Shown: piece after piece, positions 42,960-51,823 of the stretch
Numbering within the stretch: position 1 is the stretch's first letter
How the letters are laid out: each line of letters opens with the position of its first letter
NCBI GenBank assembly: GCA_964429465.1
Contig: CAYSCA010000001.1
Location: forward strand, 16,463 to 80,462
Reading direction: 5' to 3'
Origin: Ferrovibrio sp964429465
GTDB taxonomy: Bacteria > Pseudomonadota > Alphaproteobacteria > Ferrovibrionales > Ferrovibrionaceae
DNA length: 64,000 nt
The notes under the pieces: generated by a model
Told to the model about the DNA's origin: nothing
Database searches by the model: none
Seen by the model: the letters and a program-made list of their open reading frames with translations, nothing else
Position numbers and translations under genes: made by a program

Positions 42960-43229
42960 ATGGTCCCTGCCATCGTGATCGAGGCGATTGGCATCGCCGC
43001 CGGGCTGCTGACGACCTTGGCCTATGTGCCACAGGTGGTGAAGGTCTGGCGCACCCGGTCCGCGCGCGACATCTCGCTCGCCATGTTCGTCATCATGAAC
43101 CTCGGGATCGCCCTCTGGCTGGCCTACGGGCTGCTGATCGGATCGCCCGGCCTGATCCTGGCGAATGGCGCCACCCTCTGCCTGACCGCCGCGGTACTGG
43201 TCGCCAAGCTGAGATTCGACCCGCGCTAG
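42960..43229 (+). CDS. SemiSWEET-family small transporter
   Basis: 89 aa, three membrane helices, with the PQ-loop motif TTLAYVPQVVKVWRTRSARDIS. SemiSWEETs are sugar transporters working as dimers. Stands between the HIT gene and the TAXI-type binding protein, all on the same strand. Confidence 0.85.
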   Translation: MVPAIVIEAIGIAAGLLTTLAYVPQVVKVWRTRSARDISLAMFVIMNLGIALWLAYGLLIGSPGLILANGATLCLTAAVLVAKLRFDPR

Positions 43230-43261
43230 CCAGCGCCGGCCGCCCGGCTTATATAAAGGCG

Positions 43262-44293
43262 ATGCGCCGCCGGGATTTCCTCTCGACATCCCTTGCTGCC
43301 GGGCTCGCCCTCACGGCAGCACCGCGGGTGAGCCTTGCGCAATCGACGACCGGCAGTGAAGGCGGCAGCTTCTTCCGCATCCTCACCGGGTCGGCCCACA
43401 CCACCGCCTTCCCGGTCGGCACCACGATCGCCACCGCGATCTCCAGTCCGCCAGGCAGCCGGCCCTGCGAGCGCGGGGGCTCCTGCGGCGTGCCCGGGCT
43501 GATCGCCGTGGCGCTGACCAGCGCCGGATCAGTCGCCAATCTGGCCGCGATCGCCAATGAAAGCATCGAATCCGGCTTCGCCCAGGCCGATCTCGCCGCT
43601 TCGGCCTATCAGGGCCAGGGATTGTATTTTCGCCGGGCGCCCCAGCCGAACCTGCGGGTTATCGCCAATCTCTACCCCGAAACCATACATCTGGTGGTCC
43701 GGCGCGGCAGCGGTATCGAGGAACCGCGCGACCTCGCGGGCAAACGGGTCTCGATCGACCGCACAGGATCGGGCACGCGCTACAATGCGGAGATCATCCT
43801 TGCCGCCTATGGCGTGCGCTTTTCGCAGCTGAAGATATTCGAGCTGGATCCGGGCGAGGCCGCCGACCTGATGTCCAAAGACGGTCTGGATGCCTTCTTC
43901 CTGATTTCCGGCCAGCCGGCGCCGACGGTCGGCGACCTCACCGATCGCAACATCGCGGAGATCGTCCCGCTCTCGGGCCGGCCGGTCGAGAACGCGCTGC
44001 GGCGGCACCGTTTCTTCAGCCGCGACACCATCCCGGCCGACATCTATGAGGGGGTGGGCGAAATCGAAACGCTCAGCATCAGCATGCAATGGCTGGTCGC
44101 CGAGGCGCTCGATGCCGATCTGGTCTATGAATTGCTGCGCGCCCTCTGGCATCCGCAGAACCGCAAGATTCTCGACGCCGGCCCGGCGATGGCGCAGAAG
44201 ATCCGCCTCGGGACCGCGGTGGTCGGCATTTCAGTCCCGCCGCTGCATGCCGGTGCCGAACGCTACTACCGCGAACTGAAGCTGATCTCCTGA
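43262..44293 (+). CDS. Orphan TAXI-family TRAP solute-binding protein
   Basis: 343 aa with a twin-arginine-like signal (MRRRDFLSTSLAAGLALTAAP). The TAXI fold is visible: FFRILTGSAHTTAFPVGTTIATAI, a first-lobe ANESIESGFAQADLA, GKRVSIDRTGSGTRYNAEIIL, and VVGISVPPLHAGAERYYREL at the end. It has an unusual short Cys-pair segment (CERGGSCGVPGLIAVA) not seen in the other TAXI protein of this window. No TRAP permease lies on either side, so it must use one elsewhere or act as a sensor. Confidence 0.86.
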   Translation: MRRRDFLSTSLAAGLALTAAPRVSLAQSTTGSEGGSFFRILTGSAHTTAFPVGTTIATAISSPPGSRPCERGGSCGVPGLIAVALTSAGSVANLAAIANESIESGFAQADLAASAYQGQGLYFRRAPQPNLRVIANLYPETIHLVVRRGSGIEEPRDLAGKRVSIDRTGSGTRYNAEIILAAYGVRFSQLKIFELDPGEAADLMSKDGLDAFFLISGQPAPTVGDLTDRNIAEIVPLSGRPVENALRRHRFFSRDTIPADIYEGVGEIETLSISMQWLVAEALDADLVYELLRALWHPQNRKILDAGPAMAQKIRLGTAVVGISVPPLHAGAERYYRELKLIS

Positions 44294-44296
44294 CGG

Positions 44297-44956
44297 TTAC
44301 GGCTCGGGCAGCGGCTCCTCCGCGGCGGCGGCCGCAATCCATTCCTGCATGGCCGGATGGGCGTAGATGGCGTCGACATAGGCTGCCGAAACCGGGTCCA
44401 GCGCCACCCGATAGGTGCGGAAGCGGGTCGCGACCGGGGCATACATGCAATCGGCGATGCCAAAGCGGCCGAACAGGAAATCTCCGTCCTGGCCGAAGCG
44501 GCCGCGGCAATCCTGCCAGATCTGCTGCACCCGCGCGATGTCCTGCCGGGCCTCCTCCGACGGCTGTCCGGCGGCGATGCCCTTGGAATGGATGTCCATC
44601 GGCAGATCGCGCCGCAGGGCCGGGAAACCCGCATGCATCTCGCTCATCACGCTGCGCGCCACGGCGCGGGCCCGGGGATCGGATGGCAGCAGGCCGGCTT
44701 CGGGGAAGAGCTCTGCGACATACTCGCAGATTGCCAGGCTTTCCCAGACCAGCAGGTCGCCATGCTTCAGCGCCGGCACCTTGCCGGCCGGCGAATGGCT
44801 GAGGATCCGGGCCTTGGTCTCGGGGTGGCGCAGGCCGATCATCACCTCGTCGAAGGGCTGGCCGGCGGCCTTCAGGGCCAGCCAGGGCCGCAGGCTCCAG
44901 CTTGAGTAATTCTTGTTTCCGATCACAAGGGTCAGCGCGGCCACGGAATTCTCCAT
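44297..44956 (-). CDS. Glutathione S-transferase family protein
   Basis: 219 aa from the ATG at 44956 (an ATG at 44980 would add 8 residues). The thioredoxin-like N-domain begins LTLVIGNKNYSSWSLRPWLAL with the catalytic Ser region, and the glutathione site HSPAGKVPALKHGDLLVWESLAICEYV follows. The C-terminal helical domain includes FLFGRFGIADCMYAPV. Detoxification or unknown conjugation; stands alone, convergent with the TAXI gene and divergent from the peptidase. Confidence 0.9.
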   Translation of the reverse strand: MENSVAALTLVIGNKNYSSWSLRPWLALKAAGQPFDEVMIGLRHPETKARILSHSPAGKVPALKHGDLLVWESLAICEYVAELFPEAGLLPSDPRARAVARSVMSEMHAGFPALRRDLPMDIHSKGIAAGQPSEEARQDIARVQQIWQDCRGRFGQDGDFLFGRFGIADCMYAPVATRFRTYRVALDPVSAAYVDAIYAHPAMQEWIAAAAAEEPLPEP

Positions 44957-45056
44957 CGGTTTCGCCAGAAAACCAGACATCTTATAAAGAAGGTCGTATT
45001 CGCCGCCCAGAGCAGGACACGGGCGGAATTGTCTGGGTTCATCGCAAGAGGTCGCC

Positions 45057-46436
45057 GTGACTGTCACCCTGATCGTCAAATCCGCCGATGCGCTCCGTAT
45101 CGAGACCTTCACGGGCAAGCAATGGGCGGCACGGCAGGCGCGCGAGAAGCCGAATGTCGTCGCCTGGGCCGCGGCGCAGGGTTTCAAGGCCAAGGCCGGC
45201 CAGGTGCTGGTGATTCCTGACAACCGCACCGGCAAGCCAGCCCGCATTCTCGCCGGTATCGGCGAGGCGCCCGACCTCTGGTCCTATGCCGCGATCGCCG
45301 CCGCACTGCCGGCCGGCGACTACAAACTCGCCGATGCAAAAGCGGGAGATGCCGCCGCGCTCGGCTGGGCCCTCAGCAGCTATCGTTTCGACCGCTACCG
45401 CAAGAGCAGCGAGAGGAAGCCGGCCGCCCGGCTGGTCTGGCCGGCAAAGGCCGACCGCGCGCGGGTCGAGGCCCTGCATGACGGCATCGTGCTCGCGCGC
45501 GACCTGATCAATACGCCGGCCAGCGATATGGGACCGGCCGAACTGGCAGAAGCAGCGCGCGGCGTGGCGCTGCTCGGAAATGCCGAGTTCCGCTGCATAA
45601 CCGGCGACGACCTGCTGGAGCAGAACTACCCGATGATCCACGCGGTCGGCCGCGCCTCGACGCGGCTGCCCCGCCTGATCGACCTGAAATGGGGCAATCC
45701 GAAACACCCCAGGCTCACCCTGGTCGGCAAGGGCGTATGCTTCGATACCGGCGGCCTGGATATCAAGCCTTCCTCGGGCATGCTGCTGATGAAGAAGGAT
45801 ATGGGTGGCGCCGCCATCGTGCTCGGCCTGGCCGCCGCGATCATGGCCGTCGGGCTGCCGGTCCGCCTGCGGGTGCTGATCGGCGCGGTCGAGAACAGCA
45901 TCGCCGGCAATGCCATGCGTCCGGGCGATGTGCTGCAGACCCGCAAGGGCATCACCGTCGAAATCGGCAATACCGATGCCGAAGGCCGGCTGGTATTGGG
46001 CGACGCCCTGGCCGAGGCCGATTCGGAAAAGCCCGACTGGCTGATCGATTGCGCCACGCTGACCGGCGCGGCGCGGGTAGCGGTCGGCCCCGACCTGCCG
46101 GCGATGTATACCGATGATGATGCGATGGCCGAGGCACTGTTGTCGGCCGGGCTCGCCGCCGCCGACCCGCTCTGGCGCATGCCGCTGCACAAGCCCTATC
46201 GCGACTATATCGAAGGCAAGGTGGCTGATATCAGCAACTCGGCCGATACACCCTTCGCCGGCTCGATCACGGCGGCGCTGTTCCTGAAGGAATTCGTCAG
46301 CCGGACGAAGTCCTATGCGCATCTCGACCTTTTCGCCTGGAGCAGCCGGTCACGCGCCGGTCGTCCGCTCGGCGGTGAAGCGACCGGCCTGCGTGCGCTG
46401 TTCACCGCAATCGAGGCCCGATTCGGGAAACGCTGA
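45057..46436 (+). CDS. Leucyl-aminopeptidase family (M17) peptidase
   Basis: 459 aa with GTG start. Dizinc cytosolic exopeptidase. The catalytic region carries GKGVCFDTGGLDIK, MLLMKKDMGGAA and the signature NTDAEGRLVLGDAL; DCATLTGAARVAVG and the C-terminal HLDLFAWSSRSRAGRPLGGEATG are also family features. The N-domain is shorter than in E. coli PepA, typical of the PepB-like/alphaproteobacterial group. Removes N-terminal residues from peptides. Confidence 0.92.
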   Translation: MTVTLIVKSADALRIETFTGKQWAARQAREKPNVVAWAAAQGFKAKAGQVLVIPDNRTGKPARILAGIGEAPDLWSYAAIAAALPAGDYKLADAKAGDAAALGWALSSYRFDRYRKSSERKPAARLVWPAKADRARVEALHDGIVLARDLINTPASDMGPAELAEAARGVALLGNAEFRCITGDDLLEQNYPMIHAVGRASTRLPRLIDLKWGNPKHPRLTLVGKGVCFDTGGLDIKPSSGMLLMKKDMGGAAIVLGLAAAIMAVGLPVRLRVLIGAVENSIAGNAMRPGDVLQTRKGITVEIGNTDAEGRLVLGDALAEADSEKPDWLIDCATLTGAARVAVGPDLPAMYTDDDAMAEALLSAGLAAADPLWRMPLHKPYRDYIEGKVADISNSADTPFAGSITAALFLKEFVSRTKSYAHLDLFAWSSRSRAGRPLGGEATGLRALFTAIEARFGKR

Positions 46437-46600
46437 AAGCTTGTCCGGCAGACACCCTGGGGTTTCTGTCGCGGCGCTGAATGACACCGCAGAGTGTCTT
46501 CCACTCGGCCGCAGCACATAAACTCGTTGTGACCAGCCTGGGGCCAAGGCCCTCCCGCTAAAGCGAAATCCGTAAAGCCTTCGCTAAGCATCCTGTTTTT

Positions 46601-46615
46601 GTCACATCCGTCACA
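46601..46615 (+). repeat. Tandem GTCACA repeat upstream of the small membrane protein gene
   Basis: GTCACA occurs at 46601-46606 and 46610-46615, one 9-nt period apart, about 85 nt before the small gene. Possibly a regulator site. The remaining 263-nt gap (46437-46699) shows no other clear signal; no convincing -35/-10 pair was found. Confidence 0.3.
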
Positions 46616-46699
46616 ACCTTGTCGCTCGGTGCCTCCTCACCCCGCGGCTAGGGTGCCTGTGCGCAGTCGAACGCGACCAATAAGAAAAGGAGAAAAGTC

Positions 46700-46879
46700 A
46701 TGGCGTTTCCCGGAACCCTATTCTTCCTCGTCCTGGCTGTGCTGCAGTTCTTCATCATCGCCGACGGACTCGTGGCCTGGTTCCGCATCGACTGGCTGCT
46801 CTCGGTTCATTTCGCCGCACTCCTGAGCGGTCTGCCGCTCTTCGCCAGCTTCCGCCTGCTGCAGGAGCGCCGGCACTGA
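46700..46879 (+). CDS. Small two-helix membrane protein, 59 aa
   Basis: A short gene with a strong ribosome site (AAAAGGAGA, 7 nt before ATG). The product is nearly all hydrophobic: a first helix from about residue 4 to 22 (LFFLVLAVLQFFIIADGL), a WFRID turn, a second helix from about 29 to 50 (LLSVHFAALLSGLPLFASF), and a basic end QERRH. No family recognised. The 43 nt between its stop and the DUF3306 stop contain nothing obvious. The clean ribosome site and membrane character make it a likely real gene; function unknown. Confidence 0.65.
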   Translation: MAFPGTLFFLVLAVLQFFIIADGLVAWFRIDWLLSVHFAALLSGLPLFASFRLLQERRH

Positions 46880-46921
46880 CCTCTCGGCGGTTGCGCGGCC
46901 GGCAATCGCAACCTGGAATGA

Positions 46922-47470
46922 TCAACTCGGCAGCGCCCCGCCATGGCGGCGCGGCCGCCGCGGCTCGATCTCGACCGGCGCATCCGGCGGCTCCGCCGGC
47001 AACCCGGCCAGCGGCGCCTCGCCCGGTGCCTCCAGCGCCGGTGCTTCGGTGGTGGGCATTTCGCCAGCCGGCTGCTCGGGTTCGGGTGGCAGGGTGAAGG
47101 GATTGCCCTCGACGATCTGTTTCAGCAGCTTCTCGACATCGTCAGTCGGCAGCAGCGGACCGAAGCCGGGCTCGTTGTTGTGCCAGGCGTACTCCACCAG
47201 CGGCACGTAATTCACCACGCTGGGCTCGGTCATCCAGAGCTTGCGGAGCGCGGCCTTGCGCAGCGTCTCAGGCACGCCCTTGCGCAGGAAGGGCGTGAAA
47301 TCGCTCGCCTCGGTGAGTTCGTCGATCGGTGGCAGGCTTTCAGGATCGACGGCTTCCGGCATCTCCGGCGCCGGCACCGGTTCTGCGGTAGGTTCCGCTT
47401 CCTGGCGCGATGCTTCCGCCTTGCGCTGCGACCAGCGCGCCAGGAAGCCTTTGTCCTCGCGCCCGCTCAT
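46922..47470 (-). CDS. DUF3306 protein (formate dehydrogenase accessory set)
   Basis: 182 aa. The opening FLARWSQRKAEA and the middle DFTPFLRKGVPETLRKAALRKLW...NYVPLVEY are characteristic of DUF3306, known from formate dehydrogenase maturation clusters. The C-terminal half is Pro/Glu/Ala-rich and probably disordered. Start ATG at 47470; a GTG at 47479 overlaps the DUF3305 stop (GTGA) and is also possible. Last gene of the operon. Confidence 0.8.
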   Translation of the reverse strand: MSGREDKGFLARWSQRKAEASRQEAEPTAEPVPAPEMPEAVDPESLPPIDELTEASDFTPFLRKGVPETLRKAALRKLWMTEPSVVNYVPLVEYAWHNNEPGFGPLLPTDDVEKLLKQIVEGNPFTLPPEPEQPAGEMPTTEAPALEAPGEAPLAGLPAEPPDAPVEIEPRRPRRHGGALPS

Positions 47471-47475
47471 CCCGC

Positions 47476-48024
47476 TCACTCGTCTTCCGGCATCTGCCGC
47501 AGCGGATCGGACTGATAAAGAAACTTGTGCCGCGCCAGCGCTTCGGTATCGGCTTTCGTGCGCTTGCGCTTATAGAATTTCTCCTCCACATGATGGCGCG
47601 CCACGTAATCGCTGACCCAGCGATGGATCTCTTCGGGCATCGGCACGGCCTCGACGATGTCTTCCATCGATTCCGCATAGGCATGCGCTTCGCCGGCACA
47701 GACGGTAGCCAGATGCAGCCCGATGCCGCGCTCGTCGCCGCTGCGGCGCAGGATCACGAAGACCGAAGGCTGGCTGCTTTCCAGATTGTATTTGTAGCTG
47801 ATGGTCTCACGACGGTAGAGCAGCAGCCTGGCCGGTCCAGCGTAAAACCGCTCCCAGCCCTCGCCTTCGGCCAGCCTGGTCCAGGGTGGCGACGTCGGCG
47901 CGCCGGGCAGCACCTGCACCGCCTGCCAGGCGTGATCGGCCCAGGGGCTGGAGAGGCGGCGGCGTTCGACCACCACACCGACCTCCCAGGCCTCGGTTCC
48001 TGCATTATCCGCACCGGTGGTCAT
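47476..48024 (-). CDS. DUF3305 protein (formate dehydrogenase accessory set)
   Basis: 182 aa. WEVGVVVERRRLSSPWADHAWQAVQVLPG and LLLYRRETISYKYNLESSQPSVFVILR match DUF3305, which consistently pairs with DUF3306 beside molybdo-formate dehydrogenase genes. Exact function unknown. Follows the DUF6352 gene by 16 nt. Confidence 0.82.
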   Translation of the reverse strand: MTTGADNAGTEAWEVGVVVERRRLSSPWADHAWQAVQVLPGAPTSPPWTRLAEGEGWERFYAGPARLLLYRRETISYKYNLESSQPSVFVILRRSGDERGIGLHLATVCAGEAHAYAESMEDIVEAVPMPEEIHRWVSDYVARHHVEEKFYKRKRTKADTEALARHKFLYQSDPLRQMPEDE

Positions 48025-48040
48025 GCTGCGATGCTCCGCA

Positions 48041-49078
48041 TCAATCCGCCGCCCGCAGCGGCAAGTTTACCACAAGATTCTGCGGCTTCATCCTCACCCT
48101 GCCGTCCTGGTCCAATGCAAGGCCGAGATAGACCGGGCGCCCGGCCACGCGCTCCAGCATCAGCGACGGATCACGGAATTCCAGCCGGAACAGCGCGAGG
48201 ATCTGCTGCAGCCGCGCATCCTCAACTGCCTTGCCCTCATAGAGGTCGTTCATGATCCCCGTCGCGGCGGAGTCCAGCCCGACATGCCAGACCCAGCGCT
48301 CGTCGCGGATCGTCTGCACCGGATGGATCTGCACGGCAGCGCCGGTCAGGCGTTCGATCCATCCTTCCATCACGCGCGCGAAGGCATCCTGGCCCGGCCG
48401 GGTGAAACCGAAGTCGAGCACAAAGTCGTGCCGGTCGCTGCGCGCCCAGTAGCCGGCGGCGTTCTCGCGCGTGAGGACATCCATGTCCACGCTGCGGAGC
48501 GCCGTGCCGGCCTGCGCCACCAGCGCCCCCAGCGAGCCGAAGCCCTGTCCGGCAGCCAGCATCTCGACCGTCTCCTCGTCGGCCAGCAGGATCGACCCGT
48601 CGCGGATCGTCGCCTTCTGCACGCGGAAGAACAATTCGGCGGCGCGCGCGCGGAACGGGTCGCCGTCGCCCTCCAGCAGGTCGCGCAGGATGGCGGTCGC
48701 CAGATGATCGACGAACATGGTCGGCACGCCGGGCGCGCCCGGCCGGAACAGGCCGAGATAGGCCGCCTCGATGCTGCCTGCCCGGCGGAGATAATCGCGG
48801 AAGCGCAGGAAGACCGCATAGTTTTCCCGGGCGTCCGGATCGGCCAGCCGGTCCAGGTCGGCCTGCCCCACAATCTGCAGCGGATCTTTCAGCAGCGCTG
48901 CATGCAGGGAGCGCTCCTCGGCGCAGGCCTCCTCGGGCGGCAGCATTTCCGGGCGGCTCAGGTAAGCCCGGATGAAATCGGGGCCGGCCGCCAGCCGGCC
49001 GGAATCGTCGCGGTCGAGCAGCGCATAGCCGCTGCTGACCCAGAAATCGACCGGTGCCTCAGGCGCTGCCGTCGTCAT
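48041..49078 (-). CDS. DUF6352 protein (formate dehydrogenase accessory set)
   Basis: 345 aa, soluble, from the ATG at 49078. DFWVSSGYALLDRDDSGRLAAGPDFIRAYLSRPE is the conserved opening. This family occurs in alphaproteobacterial formate dehydrogenase/Mo-cofactor operons; no biochemical role is known to me. Its first 20 nt overlap the DUF6505 gene. Confidence 0.75.
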   Translation of the reverse strand: MTTAAPEAPVDFWVSSGYALLDRDDSGRLAAGPDFIRAYLSRPEMLPPEEACAEERSLHAALLKDPLQIVGQADLDRLADPDARENYAVFLRFRDYLRRAGSIEAAYLGLFRPGAPGVPTMFVDHLATAILRDLLEGDGDPFRARAAELFFRVQKATIRDGSILLADEETVEMLAAGQGFGSLGALVAQAGTALRSVDMDVLTRENAAGYWARSDRHDFVLDFGFTRPGQDAFARVMEGWIERLTGAAVQIHPVQTIRDERWVWHVGLDSAATGIMNDLYEGKAVEDARLQQILALFRLEFRDPSLMLERVAGRPVYLGLALDQDGRVRMKPQNLVVNLPLRAAD

Positions 49079-49547
49079 CGGGCAGAATTTCCCAGATCTT
49101 TGCATGCGGCTTTTCGCCCGGCGGCTGCACCACGCGGAACTGCTCGCGGATGGCGTCGCCCTCGACGAAGCGGCTCAGGCTCAGCAGGGTGTTGACCGGC
49201 TGGTCGCAGAGCGAGGCGGCGTAGTCGATCTCCTCGCGCGCCGCCGCGCGGGCGGTGGCTTCGTCCGGTGCGCCATAGGCCTCGCAGAGATGCCGCGCCA
49301 GCGCGGCAATGGCCGAGTCGTAGTCTTCATCCGACAGCGTCGCCACGCTCGCCAGCGTGGACCAGCCGAATGTCGACAGCCCGAGGAAGCCGTTCGCGAA
49401 GGCCTGCCGCTCGCGCCGGCCAAGCTGCGCGGGGTCGCTGTCGGCGAATACGAAGGTGCCCGGCACCGCCCATTCGCCCGGCATCGCCGCGTGGGGAAAA
49501 ACCCGCGTGTCGGATTCATCGAAGCGGATGGTGCGCAAAAGCTTCAC
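49059..49547 (-). CDS. DUF6505 protein (formate dehydrogenase accessory set)
   Basis: 162 aa. Starts MKLLRTIRFDESDTRVFPHAAMPGEWAV. I assign DUF6505 from this opening and its invariable position next to the DUF6352 gene; role unknown. Overlaps both neighbours (4 nt and 20 nt). Confidence 0.68.
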   Translation of the reverse strand: MKLLRTIRFDESDTRVFPHAAMPGEWAVPGTFVFADSDPAQLGRRERQAFANGFLGLSTFGWSTLASVATLSDEDYDSAIAALARHLCEAYGAPDEATARAAAREEIDYAASLCDQPVNTLLSLSRFVEGDAIREQFRVVQPPGEKPHAKIWEILPDDDGSA

Positions 49548-50272
49548 GATACCCGCCCCGCGATTTCGGGCAGCACCCAGGAGGGCCGCCGCAGAGCCTC
49601 GCGCAGCGACCGCCAGCTCCTGGCGGCTCCATCCTGCATCCAGGCATCGCCATTCGGCTCGAGATTGATATGGCGGTTATGGCGGTCGTGCAGGAAAGCG
49701 CGGCGCAATGGCCCGAAGCCCTCTTCCTGCCAGCGGTCGAGCCAGTGCAGCAGATGGCGGCTGAAGGATTCCACCAGCATCGGCACGGTGATCTCGCCGC
49801 AGCCCTCCTCCAGCAGATTGGTGTATTCCGTCTCGGCGCCCGGCGCATCGTCGTCAGGATCGCCCGCCATCTGCACGGCAATGCCGATCACCAGCCAGGC
49901 CGGCACGTCGCTCATGCCTTCCTTCTCGACCAGCGAGCCATGGGCGATACGGATGCCGCCGATACAGGCCTCGTTGAGCATCATGCGGTCGGGCCAAAGC
50001 ATGCCGGCCGGCGTTTCCGGCGGCGCGACGGCGGCCAGCCCGTCATGCAGGCCGAGCAGGCCGGCATAGGCCAGGGTCAATGCCGCATCGATCGGGTCGA
50101 GCGGCCGCAGCACCACGGCCGCCTCGCAGCGGTCGCGCCGGTCCACCCAGAGCAGCAGCCCGTCCTCGGCACCGCCTTCCTCCGCCGCCTTGCACGCCGT
50201 CTCGAAGGCATCCGACGAACAGAGCCGCGCCTCGTAGCCCGGCGGGAAACTGGGCCAGTCTTCCGGGCTCAT
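49544..50272 (-). CDS. Biotin/lipoate-protein-ligase-like protein with DUF4444-type end
   Basis: 242 aa. A BPL/LplA-like fold shown by GLLLWVDRRDRCEAAVVLRP, LMWPDRMMLNEACIGGIRI-type segment (LWPDRMMLNEACIGG) and AWLVIGIAVQMAGD. The lysine normally in KWPND-like ligase sites appears as WPDRMM, so ligase activity is uncertain. It is standard in formate dehydrogenase clusters of this type. ATG at 50272 overlaps the mobA stop (ATGA). Confidence 0.75.
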   Translation of the reverse strand: MSPEDWPSFPPGYEARLCSSDAFETACKAAEEGGAEDGLLLWVDRRDRCEAAVVLRPLDPIDAALTLAYAGLLGLHDGLAAVAPPETPAGMLWPDRMMLNEACIGGIRIAHGSLVEKEGMSDVPAWLVIGIAVQMAGDPDDDAPGAETEYTNLLEEGCGEITVPMLVESFSRHLLHWLDRWQEEGFGPLRRAFLHDRHNRHINLEPNGDAWMQDGAARSWRSLREALRRPSWVLPEIAGRVS

Positions 50273-50892
50273 GCCGCATCTCCCAGGCGCGACAGCAGGC
50301 GCTCGGCTTCCGCCAGGTCGTCGGGCGCATTGGCGTTGAAGAAAGGATCGACCGGATCCACGGCGAAGCTGGCCTGCGCCAGCTTGTGCCGTCCGGTCCA
50401 CCGATCGACCTTGCGGATGCCTTCCGTCACCACGGCATGGTGCAGATCGTCATACAGCCGCAGCGGCCAGAGCCCGACCACAGGATGCGCCTGGCCGGCC
50501 GAAGCCGCGCAGGCAAGATCGGCTTTCGCCAGATCGCGCACAGTGACCAGCTGCGCCACCAGGTCGCGCGGCAGGAAAGGCCCGTCACTCGGGACGGTGA
50601 CGATATCGGTAATGTCGGGCCGCTTCTCGCGGGCCCAGGCATAGCCGGCGAGCACGCCGGCCAGCGGCCCGGCAAAGCCTTCCACCGCATCGCCGGCCAC
50701 CGGCAGGCCGTAATCGGCGAAGCGTGCCGGGTCGCCATTGGCATTGATGATGACGCCATCCACCTGGGGCCGCAGCCGGTCGATGATGCGCTCGAGGATG
50801 GGCCTGCCGCCCAGTTCGCGCAGCCCCTTGTCGCCGCCGCCCATGCGGCGGGCGAGTCCGCCGGCCAGAACGACGCCCAGGATCTTCTGCAT
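50269..50892 (-). CDS. mobA: Molybdenum cofactor guanylyltransferase MobA
   Basis: 207 aa. Adds GMP to molybdopterin to make the guanine dinucleotide cofactor used by formate dehydrogenases. The nucleotide-binding motif is VVLAGGLARRMGGGDKGLREL; metal Asp region VTVPSDGPFLPRDLV. Starts 16 nt after fdhD. A longer upstream frame exists but would run into fdhD. Confidence 0.92.
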   Translation of the reverse strand: MQKILGVVLAGGLARRMGGGDKGLRELGGRPILERIIDRLRPQVDGVIINANGDPARFADYGLPVAGDAVEGFAGPLAGVLAGYAWAREKRPDITDIVTVPSDGPFLPRDLVAQLVTVRDLAKADLACAASAGQAHPVVGLWPLRLYDDLHHAVVTEGIRKVDRWTGRHKLAQASFAVDPVDPFFNANAPDDLAEAERLLSRLGDAA

Positions 50893-50908
50893 CAGTCGGT
50901 CTTCCGCA

Positions 50909-51802
50909 TCAGGCCGCCTCGTCGTCGCGGCTGCCCTTGCGCTGCAGCTTCGAAGGCTCCTCGGCGACCTCGCGCGGATCGGCATCGAAGCGCAGGCGCT
51001 CGGCCCCGGAGAGCGCGACGAAGCGCTTGCCCTTGGCACGGCCGATCAGCGTCATGCCGAGCTGGCGGGCGAGCTGCACGCCCCAGGCGGTGAAGCCCGA
51101 GCGGCTGATCAGGATGGGGATGCCCATCTGCGCCGTCTTGATCACCATCTCCGACGTCAGGCGCCCGGTGGTGTACATGCTCTTGCCTTCGGGCGAGAGG
51201 CCCTGCACCCGCATGTAGCCGGCGATCTTGTCGATGGCATTATGGCGCCCGACATCCTCCATATAGACCAGCGGGCGATCCTCCTCGCAGAGCACGCAGC
51301 CATGGATGGCGCCGGCCTCCAGATACAGCGAGGGCTGCAGGTTGATCTTCTTCGACAGGGCATAAATCCAGGAGGTGTTCAGCACGGCCGCTGCGTCGAG
51401 CTGCACGTTCTCCACCGCATCCATCATGTTGCCGAATACCGTGCCCTGGGCGCAGCCCGAGGTCTGGGTCTTCTTCCGAAGCCGCGTCTCGTAATCGGTC
51501 TGGCGCGCCGTGCGCACCACGATGGTTTCGATCTCATCGTCGAAATCGATGCCGGTGACCTCATCGTCAGGCAGCAGCATGCGCTGGTTGATCAGGTATC
51601 CCAGCGCCAGGTATTCGGGATAATCGCCGATCGTCATCATGGTGACGATCTCCTGCCCGTTCAGGAAGAGCGTGAGCGGCCGTTCGACCGGCACCTTGGT
51701 GGAGACCGCCTTGCCCTCATGGTCGACGCCGTCCACCGTCTCGGTCAGTTTCGGGTCGAGCGGATCGGGGCGGACAAGCAATTCGGCGGGCTGCTGGCTC
51801 AT
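50909..51802 (-). CDS. fdhD: Formate dehydrogenase accessory sulfurtransferase FdhD
   Basis: 297 aa. Transfers sulfur from a cysteine desulfurase to the Mo-bis-MGD cofactor of formate dehydrogenase. The redox/sulfur-carrying CxxC pair is in AGAIHGCVLCEED, followed by YMEDVGRHNAIDKIAGY and TTGRLTSEMVIKTAQMGIPILISRSG, all conserved. Follows the CBS-domain gene by 21 nt and precedes mobA. Confidence 0.96.
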   Translation of the reverse strand: MSQQPAELLVRPDPLDPKLTETVDGVDHEGKAVSTKVPVERPLTLFLNGQEIVTMMTIGDYPEYLALGYLINQRMLLPDDEVTGIDFDDEIETIVVRTARQTDYETRLRKKTQTSGCAQGTVFGNMMDAVENVQLDAAAVLNTSWIYALSKKINLQPSLYLEAGAIHGCVLCEEDRPLVYMEDVGRHNAIDKIAGYMRVQGLSPEGKSMYTTGRLTSEMVIKTAQMGIPILISRSGFTAWGVQLARQLGMTLIGRAKGKRFVALSGAERLRFDADPREVAEEPSKLQRKGSRDDEAA

Positions 51803-51823
51803 GGGAATGTTATAGGGCAGGCC

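Noticed and set aside
46619..46660. A -35/-10 pair beginning TTGTCG before the small membrane protein gene
   Set aside because: No acceptable -10 lies 16-18 nt away; the closest CTAGGG is 23 nt off.
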